A stretch of DNA of 7,499 nucleotides from Lentzea sp. Lineage in GTDB: Bacteria; Actinomycetota; Actinomycetes; Mycobacteriales; Pseudonocardiaceae. The position numbers were made by a program, and so were the translations under genes. Position 1 is the first letter of the stretch. The number at the start of each line of letters is the position of its first letter. This document shows positions 1 through 7,007 of the stretch, one piece after another. The stretch spans positions 1-7,499 of the forward strand of contig JASLAV010000309.1 in NCBI GenBank assembly GCA_030146905.1, given 5' to 3'. The notes beneath the pieces were generated by a model. That model saw nothing but the letters and a program-made list of their open reading frames with translations. It searched no databases and was not told the origin of the DNA.

Positions 1-1849
1 CCACGCGCGTGACCTCGTCGCCGAACGCGCGCAGCGTGTCGACCATGCCGTTCAGGGTCTCGGCCAGTGCCGCGACCTCGCCCTTGGCCTCGACGGTGAT
101 CTTCTTCGAGAGGTCGCCGTTCGCGACGGCGGTGGCGACGGGGGCGATGTTGCGGACCTGGTTGGGCAGGTTGTCCGCCATCAGGTTGACGTTGTCGGTC
201 AGGTCCATCCACGTGCCGGCGACGCCCTGCACGCGCGCCTGGCCGCCCAGGCGGCCGTCCGTGCCGACCTCGCGCGCGACGCGGGTGACCTCCTCCGCGA
301 ACGACGACAGCTGGTCGACCATCGTGTTCAGCGTGGACTTGAGCTCCAGTATCTCGCCGCGCGCGTCGACGGTGATCTTCTGCGACAGGTCGCCGTTCGC
401 CACCGCCGTCGCGACGTGCGCGATGTTGCGGACCTGGTTGGTCAGGTTGTTCGCCATGAAGTTGACGTTGTCGGTGAGGTCGCGCCAGGTGCCGGCCACG
501 CCGGGCACCGTCGCCTGACCGCCCAGCCTGCCCTCGGTGCCGACCTCGCGGGCGACGCGCGTGGCCTCGTCGGCGAACGCGCTGAGCTGGTCGACCATCG
601 TGTTGATCGTGGTCTTGAGCTCGAGGATCTCGCCGCGGGCGTCGATCGTGATCTTCTGGGTCAGGTCGCCGCGCGCGATGGCGGTGGTGACCTGGGCGAT
701 GTTGCGGACCTGGGTCGTCAGGTTGTTCGCCATGACGTTGACCGACTCGGTGAGGTCGCGCCACGTACCGGCGACGCCCGGCACCTGCGCCTGACCGCCC
801 AGCCTGCCGTCGGAGCCGACCTCGCGGGCGACGCGGGTGACCTCGTCGGCGAACGCGCTGAGCTGGTCGACCATCGTGTTGATCGTGGACTTGAGCTCCA
901 GTATCTCGCCGCGCGCGTCGACGGTGATCTTCTGGGTCAGGTCGCCCTGCGCGACGGCGGTGGTGACCTGGGCGATGTTGCGGACCTGGGTCGTCAGGTT
1001 CTCCGCCATGAAGTTCACGTTGTCGGTCAGGTCGCGCCAGGTGCCGGCGACGCCGGGGACCTTCGCCTGGCCGCCGAGCTTGCCGTCCGTGCCGACCTCG
1101 CGCGCGACGCGGGTGACCTCGTCCGCGAACGACGACAGCTGGTCGACCATCGTGTTCAGCGTGTTCTTCAGCTCCAGCATCTCGCCGGAGACGTCGACCG
1201 TGATCTTCTGCGTCAGGTCGCCGTTCGCCACCGCGGTCGCGACCTGGGCGATGTTGCGGACCTGGTTGGTCAGGTTGTTCGCCATCGAGTTGACGTTGTC
1301 GGTGAGGTCGCGCCAGGTGCCGGCGACGCCGGGGACCTTCGCCTGGCCGCCCAGCCTGCCGTCCGTGCCGACCTCGCGCGCGACGCGCGTGACCTCGTCC
1401 GCGAACGACGACAGCTGGTCCACCAGGCCGTTCACCGTCGACCCGAGCGTGGCGAACTCGCCGCGCAGCGTCTGGTCGGACATGCGCTTGGTCAGGTCGC
1501 CCTCCGCGACGGCGGCGAGCACGCGGCTCAGCTCCGTCGTCGGCCGCATCAGGTCCTCGACCAGACCGTTCACCGAGTCCGCGATCAGCGACCAGCCACC
1601 GGCGGTGCCGGCGGGCGCCACCCGTTCGGTGAGCCTGCCCTCCTGGCCGACGGCCTGCCGGACCCTGCCCAGCTCACCGGCGAGCCACTGGTTGCGCTCC
1701 GCGATCTCGTTGAACACGTCCGCGAGCGCGGAGACCGGCCCGTTCCCCGGCACGACCAGCCTGCGGCGGAAGTTGCCGTCACGCAGGTCCTTCATCGCCG
1801 AGAGGACCCTGTCGAGGGTCGCGTCCGTCTCTTCGCTGGCCGTGGTCAC
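1..1849 (-). CDS. Poly-HAMP sensor histidine kinase, N-terminal part (runs off left edge)
   Basis: The minus strand is open from GTG 1849 to the window edge, giving 616 codons with no stop. The product is a chain of HAMP signalling modules in which a 92-residue unit recurs. Each unit has a GDL(T/S)(Q/K)KI element, an ELK-TxNTMVDQL helix, a DG(R/K)LGGQ element and a GTWxDLT-(D/E)xVN helix. Six GDL elements are visible, and a divergent N-terminal copy (DGNFRRRL) precedes them. No membrane segment or signal peptide is present, so the sensor should be cytoplasmic. This architecture matches bacterial multi-HAMP kinases and fungal group III kinases (Nik1/Os-1), which continue into GAF (in many bacteria), HisKA/HATPase and receiver domains. 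Those parts lie outside the window, so the kinase call is inferred. GTG 1849 was chosen because GGAGG at 1856-1860 sits 6 nt upstream; an in-frame GTG at 1891 has no Shine-Dalgarno. The gene is divergent from the phosphatase at 1987. Confidence 0.88.
   Translation of the reverse strand, partial: MTTASEETDATLDRVLSAMKDLRDGNFRRRLVVPGNGPVSALADVFNEIAERNQWLAGELGRVRQAVGQEGRLTERVAPAGTAGGWSLIADSVNGLVEDLMRPTTELSRVLAAVAEGDLTKRMSDQTLRGEFATLGSTVNGLVDQLSSFADEVTRVAREVGTDGRLGGQAKVPGVAGTWRDLTDNVNSMANNLTNQVRNIAQVATAVANGDLTQKITVDVSGEMLELKNTLNTMVDQLSSFADEVTRVAREVGTDGKLGGQAKVPGVAGTWRDLTDNVNFMAENLTTQVRNIAQVTTAVAQGDLTQKITVDARGEILELKSTINTMVDQLSAFADEVTRVAREVGSDGRLGGQAQVPGVAGTWRDLTESVNVMANNLTTQVRNIAQVTTAIARGDLTQKITIDARGEILELKTTINTMVDQLSAFADEATRVAREVGTEGRLGGQATVPGVAGTWRDLTDNVNFMANNLTNQVRNIAHVATAVANGDLSQKITVDARGEILELKSTLNTMVDQLSSFAEEVTRVAREVGTDGRLGGQARVQGVAGTWMDLTDNVNLMADNLPNQVRNIAPVATAVANGDLSKKITVEAKGEVAALAETLNGMVDTLRAFGDEVTRV
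35..1414. repeat. Tandem 276-bp coding repeats (HAMP units)
   Basis: A CTGG(T)-TCGACC-type anchor, or a close variant, recurs at 35, 311, 587, 863, 1139 and 1415, each exactly 276 bp from the next. This gives five full units, with homologous partial sequence on both sides (1-34 and about 1415-1520). Each unit encodes 92 residues of the poly-HAMP protein on the minus strand. Units remain very similar at the DNA level: for example 1029-1075 and 1305-1351 are identical over 47 bp. The preserved length and reading frame show that this is protein repeat structure, not a CRISPR or satellite array. The similarity would allow in-frame gain or loss of units by recombination. Confidence 0.92.
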
Positions 1850-1986
1850 TCCAAGCCTCCGTGCCTCGGTGGTCGCAGCCAAGCCTGCCACGTTAGGTTG
1901 GGAGCGAGGTAACTTGATGCCGCGATGCACGCCAACGACCCGCAGGAGGCCGTGATGGACCGGCCCGCTGCGCAGGACAAAAGCGG
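1850..1986. promoter_or_regulatory. Divergent spacer between sensor kinase and phosphatase genes
   Basis: This 137-bp gap must hold the 5' signals of both divergent genes. Seen directly: GGAGG read on the minus strand at 1856-1860, 6 nt before GTG 1849; and on the plus strand GGAGG at 1945-1949, which serves a short ORF at 1955 rather than ATG 1987. The stretch around 1888-1920 is the least GC-rich part and is where promoters would be expected. It contains TAGGTT on the plus strand and TAACGT on the minus strand, both fitting a loose TANNNT -10 pattern. Neither has a convincing -35 partner, so no promoter is assigned. Confidence 0.45.
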
Positions 1987-1990
1987 ATGA
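1955..1990 (+). CDS. Possible 11-residue leader peptide overlapping the phosphatase start
   Basis: This small ORF starts at ATG 1955, encodes [11 protein letters not shown] and ends at TGA 1988-1990. Its stop overlaps the ATG of the phosphatase gene in an ATGA arrangement, the usual geometry for translational coupling. It has the best Shine-Dalgarno of the region, GGAGG at 1945-1949 with 5 nt spacing. The phosphatase itself has only AGGA at 1974-1977, 9 nt before its ATG. The frame is open further upstream to ATG 1925, which would give 21 residues, but that start has no suitably spaced ribosome site. Such short ORFs arise easily by chance in GC-rich DNA, and the peptide matches no family I recognise. 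Confidence 0.25.
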   Translation: MDRPAAQDKSG

Positions 1991-3372
1991 GCAGCGCCGT
2001 GGGCATCGACCTGGACGGCTGGCAACGCCTGGTGGACGGGCTGCGCGAAGCCGTTCTCGTCGTGGACCCCACCGGTGTGGTGCGCGTCCGCAACGCCGCG
2101 GCGGCCGAGCGGTTCCCGCGGCTGTTCCCCGGCGAGCACTTCGACGTGCACGTCGCGGGACGGCAGCACGACCTCGGCGACGGCTGGAGCGCCTGGTACT
2201 TCACCGACTCCTCGCTCGACCACGCCCACCTGCGGCTAGCGAGCGGTACGTCGCGCGAGGCCACGCTGAAGACCATCGTGCAGCTCGCGGCGGAGCTGCT
2301 GGGGGAGCACTGCGTCGCCGTGGTGCCCGCCACGCGCGACCGCCTGGAGTGGTGGCGGTGCGGCGGTGGCGAACCCACGGTCACCCGCACGCCCAGACGG
2401 GCCTCCGCGATCACCGAGGTGCTGACGGGCACGTCGACTTTGACGAAGATCACCTCTTTGGGTGACGGCAGCTGGGGAGTGCCGGAGGACTTCGGCTGCG
2501 CGCTGGCCGTCCCGCTGGGAGTCGGCGGTGCCCTGGTCGTGCTGCGGCGCGGTGACTTCGCGCCGAACGACGTCGAGCGCATCCGGCTGTTCGGCAAGCA
2601 CGCCGCTGCGGCGCTGGAGTCGTCGTCGAAGCTGACCGAGCAGCAGCGGACGATCGAGGTCCTGCGTTCGGCGCTGCTGCCGTTGCCGCTGCCGGAGGTC
2701 CGCGGCGTGTCGCTGGCCTCGGTGTTCATCCCCGCCCACCAGCGCGCGCTGGTCGGCGGCGACTTCTACGACGTGCACCCGCGCACCGACGGCTCCGCGA
2801 CGTTCGCGCTGGGCGACGTCTGCGGCCACGGCCTGGAAGCGGCGGTCCACAGCGGACGGGTGCGGCAGTCGCTGCAGGCGTTGTCGCTCGTCGAGACGAA
2901 CCCGGTGCGGCTGCTGCACCTGCTGAACACGTCGTTGCGCGCCACCGGCTCCAAGCTCTTCACCACGATCGTCGTGGGCGAGCTGGTCCCGCTGGCCGCC
3001 GGCGGAGCGCGCCTGTCGCTGGCCTCGGGCGGTCACCCCGCGCCGCTGATCCTGCGCGCGGACGGGACCGTGCAGGACGTGAGCGCGCCGGGTGCGATCG
3101 TCGGGATCCTGTCGGACGTCCGGTTCTCCGGCGAGCAGATCACGCTGGCACCTGGCGACACGCTGGTGCTGTACTCCGACGGCTTCACCGAGGCCCGCGC
3201 GCACACCAACCGCACGGAGCTGTTCGGCGAGCAGCGGCTGCGGGCCGTGCTGCAGGAGTGCGAGGGGCTGCCGGCGGAGGACATCGCACGCCGCTGCGAG
3301 GAGGCCGTGCTCAAGTGGCTGGACCGCGACGACCACGACGACCTCGCCCTGCTGGCCGTCCAGGCGGTGTGA
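1987..3372 (+). CDS. GAF-domain SpoIIE/RsbU-type PP2C serine phosphatase
   Basis: This 461-residue protein is predicted to be a cytoplasmic Mn/Mg-dependent serine/threonine phosphatase of the RsbU/SpoIIE class. Family members dephosphorylate STAS-domain anti-sigma antagonists and so control alternative sigma factors. Residues about 10-60 look like a small PAS-type sensor ([16 protein letters not shown]). Residues about 88-220 form a GAF domain, and a helical linker carries [13 protein letters not shown] just before the catalytic core. The core is complete: GGDFYD at 257-262, GDVCGHG at 276-282, SGGHPAP at 347-353, YSDGFTEAR at 396-404 and DDHDDLALL at 448-456, supplying the metal-binding aspartates. 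There is no HATPase or membrane domain. ATG 1987 is preceded by a modest AGGA; a TGA at 1915-1917 closes the frame upstream and no other ATG or GTG lies between. It is divergent from the poly-HAMP gene, which suggests shared signalling. Its true substrate is not in the window. Confidence 0.9.
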   Translation: MSSAVGIDLDGWQRLVDGLREAVLVVDPTGVVRVRNAAAAERFPRLFPGEHFDVHVAGRQHDLGDGWSAWYFTDSSLDHAHLRLASGTSREATLKTIVQLAAELLGEHCVAVVPATRDRLEWWRCGGGEPTVTRTPRRASAITEVLTGTSTLTKITSLGDGSWGVPEDFGCALAVPLGVGGALVVLRRGDFAPNDVERIRLFGKHAAAALESSSKLTEQQRTIEVLRSALLPLPLPEVRGVSLASVFIPAHQRALVGGDFYDVHPRTDGSATFALGDVCGHGLEAAVHSGRVRQSLQALSLVETNPVRLLHLLNTSLRATGSKLFTTIVVGELVPLAAGGARLSLASGGHPAPLILRADGTVQDVSAPGAIVGILSDVRFSGEQITLAPGDTLVLYSDGFTEARAHTNRTELFGEQRLRAVLQECEGLPAEDIARRCEEAVLKWLDRDDHDDLALLAVQAV

Positions 3373-3384
3373 TCGGGACCTGTG

Positions 3385-3423
3385 AACGAATTTCCCGGTA
3401 CAAGGGTTCACCGGCCGTTCGTT
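3385..3423 (+). terminator. Nested hairpin after the phosphatase gene, possible terminator
   Basis: The structure begins 12 nt after the phosphatase stop. An outer stem AACGAA (3385-3390) pairs with TTCGTT (3418-3423). An inner stem CCGGT (3395-3399) pairs with ACCGG (3410-3414) around a 10-nt loop, with a 4x3 internal loop between the stems. Only a weak T run follows (TTT at 3422-3424, then CCC). The position suits a terminator of the upstream gene, but the stem is imperfect. It could instead be an operator or 5' element of the PHP gene, which starts 33 nt later. Confidence 0.35.
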
Positions 3424-3456
3424 TCCCAGGACAGCTTGACCGGTTGAGATCTGCGC

Positions 3457-5088
3457 ATGTCCCACTCACACGGTCACCCGCACGGTGATCACACGCACCA
3501 CCACGAGGTCGAGCCGGTCGAAGGCAGCTGGCTCGACCCCGAGGACGACCGCCCGTCGTCGGTCGAACGCCGCAGGTTCCTGGCCGGCCTGGGCATCGCG
3601 GCCGGCACCGTCGGTGTGGCCGCCGCCGCGGGCACCGGCACGGCGCAGGCGCACGTCCCCGTCAACCCGTGGGGCGGCGGTGACCGCTGGTACGCCGGCG
3701 ACCACCACATCCACACGCACTACTCCGACGACGGCCAGTACACGGTCGAGCAGCAGGTCGTGAAGGCCCGCGAGTTCGGCCTCGACTGGGTCGTGATCAC
3801 CGACCACGGCGGCCCCGCGCACCAGAAGTTCTCGATCGACAAGGTCGCGCCGGACATCGAACGCACCCGTCGCAACCAGCGCGACGTGCTGGTCTACCAG
3901 GGCCTGGAGTGGAACATCCCCGGCGCGGAGCACGCCACCGTGTTCGTGCCGCCCGGCAAGCACGCCGTCGACATCCTCAAGGCCTTCGAGCTCTCCTACG
4001 ACGGCCGCATCGCCGGCAACGACGAACCGCGCGCACTGGCCGCCCTGCGGTACCTGGAGGCGCAGGTCCTCTCGGGACGGACCGAGATCGCGCTGATGTT
4101 CGCCAACCACCCGGCCCGGCGCGGCGTGGACAGCCCGCACGAGCTGCGCGGCTGGCGCGACGCGGCCCCCGGCGTCGCGGTCGGCATGGAGGGCGCCCCC
4201 GGCCACCAGGCCGCGGGCATGCCCAAGTCCGCGGGCGGCTCCGGCCGTGCGCGCGGCTACTACGACATCGCCGCGCCGCTGCCGGAGTCGTTCCCCGGCT
4301 ACCCGATGGAGGCCTACCGCACCCACGGCGGCTTCGACTGGATGACCGCGAAGGTCGGCGGCCTGTGGGACTCGATGCTGGCCGAGGGCAGGCCGTGGTG
4401 GATCACCGCGAACTCGGACGTGCACCAGGTCTTCGGCGACACCCTGACGCCGGGCAAGCAGGACTACGCCACGACGGGCTCGAAGGGCGCGCCGATCGAC
4501 TCGGGCGTCAAGCAGACCGGGTACGGCGACTTCTTCCCCGGCCAGTACGGCGCTAACGTCGTGGGCGCCCGTTCACGGTCCTACGTGGACGTCATGCGCG
4601 GCCTGCAGTCCGGCAAGGTCCTGACGGTGCACGGCCGCCTGGTCGACGGCCTGGAGCTGCGCGTGCGCTCACGTGACGACCTGCGTGGCGTGACGCTGGG
4701 CGGCAGGACCTTCGTGCGCCGCGGCGGCGACGTCGAGGTGACCATCGAGATCGACCGCGCGTCCGGCCCGAACTGGTCGGGAGCGGTGCCCGTGCTGGCC
4801 AAGGTCGACCTGATCTCGGGCCCGGTGACCGGTCCCTCCGCCGACCGCGACGTGTTCTCGGCGCCGGAGACGGTCGTCACCAAGACCTTCGAGGTGCCGC
4901 GCAAGGGCAAGATCCGGTTCACGCACACGTTCAAGGGCGTCGAGCGGTCGTTCTACCTGCGTTTGCGCGGCAGCGACGGCAAGCGCCTGACCTCCGCCGG
5001 TGACCCGGTGATCGACGAGATCGCGAACTCGGACCCGTGGGAAGACCTCTGGTTCTACGCCAACCCGGTGTTCGTCGACGTGATCTGA
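3457..5088 (+). CDS. Tat-exported PHP-domain metallohydrolase (CehA/McbA-like), His-rich leader
   Basis: This 543-residue protein has a PHP domain with a full set of likely metal ligands: D82-x-H84-x-H86 in DHHIHTHYSDD, D116-H117 in ITDHGG, E151 in GLEWN, H159 in GAEH, H218 in NHP, and D321-x-H323 in NSDVH. PHP proteins hydrolyse phosphoesters or related bonds with a two- or three-metal centre. The family resemblance is to CehA/McbA-type hydrolases, but the substrate cannot be read here. A twin-arginine signal is visible: ERRRFL at 37-42, a moderately hydrophobic stretch, and AQA ending at residue 65 as a likely cleavage site. Before the twin arginines lies an unusual leader with 8 histidines in the first 16 residues. 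Residues from about 380 form a C-terminal beta-rich region ending in YANPVFVDV. ATG 3457 has only a weak GAG (3446-3448) upstream. No better start exists, since the signal peptide begins close behind it. The 3' end overlaps the convergent regulator by 34 bp. Confidence 0.85.
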   Translation: MSHSHGHPHGDHTHHHEVEPVEGSWLDPEDDRPSSVERRRFLAGLGIAAGTVGVAAAAGTGTAQAHVPVNPWGGGDRWYAGDHHIHTHYSDDGQYTVEQQVVKAREFGLDWVVITDHGGPAHQKFSIDKVAPDIERTRRNQRDVLVYQGLEWNIPGAEHATVFVPPGKHAVDILKAFELSYDGRIAGNDEPRALAALRYLEAQVLSGRTEIALMFANHPARRGVDSPHELRGWRDAAPGVAVGMEGAPGHQAAGMPKSAGGSGRARGYYDIAAPLPESFPGYPMEAYRTHGGFDWMTAKVGGLWDSMLAEGRPWWITANSDVHQVFGDTLTPGKQDYATTGSKGAPIDSGVKQTGYGDFFPGQYGANVVGARSRSYVDVMRGLQSGKVLTVHGRLVDGLELRVRSRDDLRGVTLGGRTFVRRGGDVEVTIEIDRASGPNWSGAVPVLAKVDLISGPVTGPSADRDVFSAPETVVTKTFEVPRKGKIRFTHTFKGVERSFYLRLRGSDGKRLTSAGDPVIDEIANSDPWEDLWFYANPVFVDVI

Positions 5089-5915
5089 GTGCCGATGACC
5101 GACAGCAGCCGCAGCTTCTCGTAGCTCTCACTGCCCGGGGTGGCGGTGTAGACGAGCAGGTAGTGGGACTGGAAGGGGTCGAGCAGCGTCTGGCACTGCA
5201 GTTCCAGCGATCCGAGCGAGGGGTGGACGTAGCGCTTGACCTCGTTCGGGCGGATGCCGACCTCGTGCGCGTCCCACACGGCACGGAACTCCTCGCTCCG
5301 TGCCAGGAGCAGGTCGGCGTAGTGGGCGGCGCGGGAACCAGGCCCGCGCCGCGTCACGGCCTCGCGCAGGCCGGAGGCGAACATCCGGCCCATGAAGTCG
5401 TGGTCGGCGGGTTCGTACAACGCGCGTGAGGCCGGGTCGGTGAACCACCGGTAGCCGATGCTGCGGGCCGGACCGGTGAACCGCGTCGTGTCACCGGTGA
5501 GCGCGACCCCCAGCGGCGTCTGGCGCAAGGTCTCGCCGAGCTCGGTGACGATCTCGGCCGGGGTGTCGTGCAGGCGGTCGAAGATGCGCGCGAGGCCGGG
5601 CGTGACATGGTCTCCGCCCCAGCCGCGGGCGGGCGCGCCGTGCCCGGCGAGCCGGAACAGGTGGTCGCGCTCGTCCAGCGACAGGTGCAGGCCCTGGGCG
5701 ATCGCGGCGATCATCTCCGGGGACGGATGTGGCCCGCGTTCCTGTTCCAGGCGCGCGTAGTAGTCGGTGGACATGTTGCACAGCGCGGCCACCTCCTCGC
5801 GCCGCAGACCGCTGGTCCTGCGCCGAGGTCCGCGCGGCAGCCCGATGTCCTCCGGCTGCAGCGCCTCCCTGCGCAGCCGCAGGAACGCCGCCAGTCCCGC
5901 TCTGTCGATCGCCAC
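5055..5915 (-). CDS. MmyB-like XRE-family transcriptional regulator
   Basis: This 286-residue DNA-binding regulator has an N-terminal helix-turn-helix (about residues 9-85) with the family signature GLRREEVAALCNMSTDYYARLEQ-R-PHPS and a following DERDHLFRLAGH. Residues about 105-275 match the PAS-like ligand-binding domain of MmyB/MltR-type regulators (PIVTELGETL-like stretch, then ARSIGYRWFTDPASRALY). Proteins of this family bind a lipid-like or other small ligand and are common in actinomycetes, often beside short-chain dehydrogenases, as here. GTG 5915 is the only usable start: an in-frame TAG lies four codons upstream, and AAAGGA (5919-5924) is 3 nt away, a short spacing. The stop is TAG at 5055-5057, inside the PHP gene, and the last ten or so residues look like a tail beyond the domain. 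It probably controls the divergent dehydrogenase and itself. Confidence 0.9.
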   Translation of the reverse strand: MAIDRAGLAAFLRLRREALQPEDIGLPRGPRRRTSGLRREEVAALCNMSTDYYARLEQERGPHPSPEMIAAIAQGLHLSLDERDHLFRLAGHGAPARGWGGDHVTPGLARIFDRLHDTPAEIVTELGETLRQTPLGVALTGDTTRFTGPARSIGYRWFTDPASRALYEPADHDFMGRMFASGLREAVTRRGPGSRAAHYADLLLARSEEFRAVWDAHEVGIRPNEVKRYVHPSLGSLELQCQTLLDPFQSHYLLVYTATPGSESYEKLRLLSVIGTQITSTNTGLA

Positions 5916-6029
5916 GTGTCCTTTCTAACGCCGGTGCGCCGCCGCAGCCACGGATCGTCAGGTCCTGGATGAGCGCCGGCACGTCCGGCCACTGTGGGGA
6001 CAACACCACGACGAACAGGGGAGTGCCCG
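5916..6029. promoter_or_regulatory. Divergent spacer of the MmyB-like regulator and dehydrogenase
   Basis: This 114-bp spacer should hold both promoters and the regulator's operator. A perfect 5-bp inverted repeat, GCCGG-N5-CCGGC, lies at 5975-5989 near the middle, a plausible place for a shared operator. Arms this short are common by chance at this GC content. No convincing -35/-10 pair was found on either strand. Ribosome sites are AAAGGA (minus strand, 5919-5924) for the regulator and AGGGGAG (plus strand, 6017-6023) for the dehydrogenase. Confidence 0.4.
6017..6023 (+). promoter_or_regulatory. Ribosome binding site fixing the dehydrogenase start
   Basis: AGGGGAG lies 6 nt before ATG 6030 and is a strong Shine-Dalgarno. 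It favours ATG 6030 over the in-frame GTG at 5994, which would add 12 residues with no family similarity. Confidence 0.75.
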
Positions 6030-7007
6030 ATGGCCAGCAGGAAGTTCGACGTCGAGATTCCGGACCTGTCCGGCAGACGAGCCGTCGTCACCGGCGCCAG
6101 CGACGGGGTGGGACTCGGCATCGCACGCCGGCTGGCCGCGGCCGGTGCCGAGGTCGTCATGCCGGTGCGCAACCCCGCCAAGGGCGCCGCGGCCGTCGCC
6201 GCGATCCGCCGCGAGGTCCCCGGAGCCGAGGTGTCCCTGCGCGAGCTCGACCTGTCGTCGTTGCGCTCGGTCGCCTCGTTGAGCTCCGCACTGCTGCGGG
6301 AGGACAAGCCCGTCCACATCCTCGTCAACAACGCGGGCGTCATGACCCCGCCCGAACGGCAGACCACCGCGGACGGGTTCGAGCTGCAGTTCGGCACCAA
6401 CCACCTCGGCCACGTCGCCCTGGTCATGGGCCTGCTGCCGCTGCTGAAGGCCTGCCGCGCCCGCGTCACGTCGCAGATCAGCATCGCCGCGAACCAGAAC
6501 GCCATCAACTGGGACGACCTCAACTGGGAACGCTCGTACAACGGCCAGAAGGCCTACAGCCAGTCGAAGATCGCCCTCGGCCTGTTCGGGCTGGAGCTCG
6601 CCCGGCGCAGTGCCGCGGAGGGCTGGGGCATCACGAGCACCCTCTCCCACCCCGGGATCGCGCCCACCAGCCTGCTCGCCGCCCGGCCGGAGATCACCCG
6701 TGCCTCCGACACCCTCGGGGTGCGGCTGATCCGCCTCATGTCGGCTCTCGGGGTCGTCGTGGGCACCGTCGAGTCGGCCCGGCTCCCGGCTGTTCTGGCC
6801 GCGACGTCTCCCGAGCCCGGTGTCTTCTACGGGCCGAGTGGACCCGCTCACCTCGGCGGGCCGCCCGCTGAGCAGGAGCTCTACAGCCGGTTGCGCAGCA
6901 CGGAGGAGGCCCGGCGCGTGTGGGAGGTGTCAGAGGAGCTCGTCGCCACCGGACTCCGCACCGGCGGCTGGACTAGCGCACACCGTGCGGGCGGAACTGG
7001 ACGCTGA
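6030..7007 (+). CDS. Short-chain dehydrogenase/reductase (retinol dehydrogenase-like subgroup)
   Basis: This 325-residue NAD(P)-dependent oxidoreductase has a Rossmann fold: TGASDGVG (21-28) binds the cofactor, VRNPAK follows the second strand, and NNAG is at 100-103. The active site is complete, with N in FGTNHLGH, a probable catalytic Ser at 151 and YSQSK (Y176, K180). The 25-residue distance from Ser to Tyr, the DLNWE insertion and the HPGIAPTSL motif place it with retinol dehydrogenase or protochlorophyllide reductase-like enzymes. An arginine after the second strand (PVRN) suggests NADPH preference. The substrate is unknown. The start is set by a strong ribosome site. The usual C-terminal block (LWEVSEEL-like, here VWEVSEEL) is followed by about 20 extra residues rich in Gly and Arg, which are encoded partly within the overlap with the convergent AlkB-like gene. 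It is probably regulated by the divergent MmyB-like protein. Confidence 0.9.
   Translation: MASRKFDVEIPDLSGRRAVVTGASDGVGLGIARRLAAAGAEVVMPVRNPAKGAAAVAAIRREVPGAEVSLRELDLSSLRSVASLSSALLREDKPVHILVNNAGVMTPPERQTTADGFELQFGTNHLGHVALVMGLLPLLKACRARVTSQISIAANQNAINWDDLNWERSYNGQKAYSQSKIALGLFGLELARRSAAEGWGITSTLSHPGIAPTSLLAARPEITRASDTLGVRLIRLMSALGVVVGTVESARLPAVLAATSPEPGVFYGPSGPAHLGGPPAEQELYSRLRSTEEARRVWEVSEELVATGLRTGGWTSAHRAGGTGR

Noticed and set aside
35..1414. Periodic array as a CRISPR or satellite
   Set aside because: The 276-bp period, the maintained reading frame and similarity along the whole unit fit protein repeats; there are no short repeats with unique spacers.
416..1912. Long plus-strand ORF (498 aa), with others at 9-518 and 837-1955
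   Set aside because: These are antisense shadows of the poly-HAMP gene. Their products are low-complexity and repeat with the 276-bp period, while the minus strand encodes clear HAMP motifs.
3436..3441. TTGACC as a -35 box for the PHP gene
   Set aside because: A -10 box at normal spacing would fall inside the coding region after ATG 3457, and no TANNNT element is present there.
2236..3465. Minus-strand ORF of 409 aa, and another at 1893-2729
   Set aside because: They are antisense to the phosphatase gene, have Arg/Gln/Ala-rich composition and no recognisable domain.
3466..4425. Minus-strand ORF of 319 aa
   Set aside because: It is antisense to the PHP gene. The plus strand carries all the metal-binding motifs, so this is a GC-rich shadow.
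5994..6029. Upstream GTG start for the dehydrogenase
   Set aside because: It has no ribosome site; AGGGGAG at 6017-6023 points to ATG 6030, and the extra residues do not resemble the family.
5729..6871. Plus-strand ORF of 380 aa and minus-strand ORF 5958-6851
   Set aside because: They cross the regulator and dehydrogenase genes and their spacer in other frames, with Arg-rich low-complexity products.
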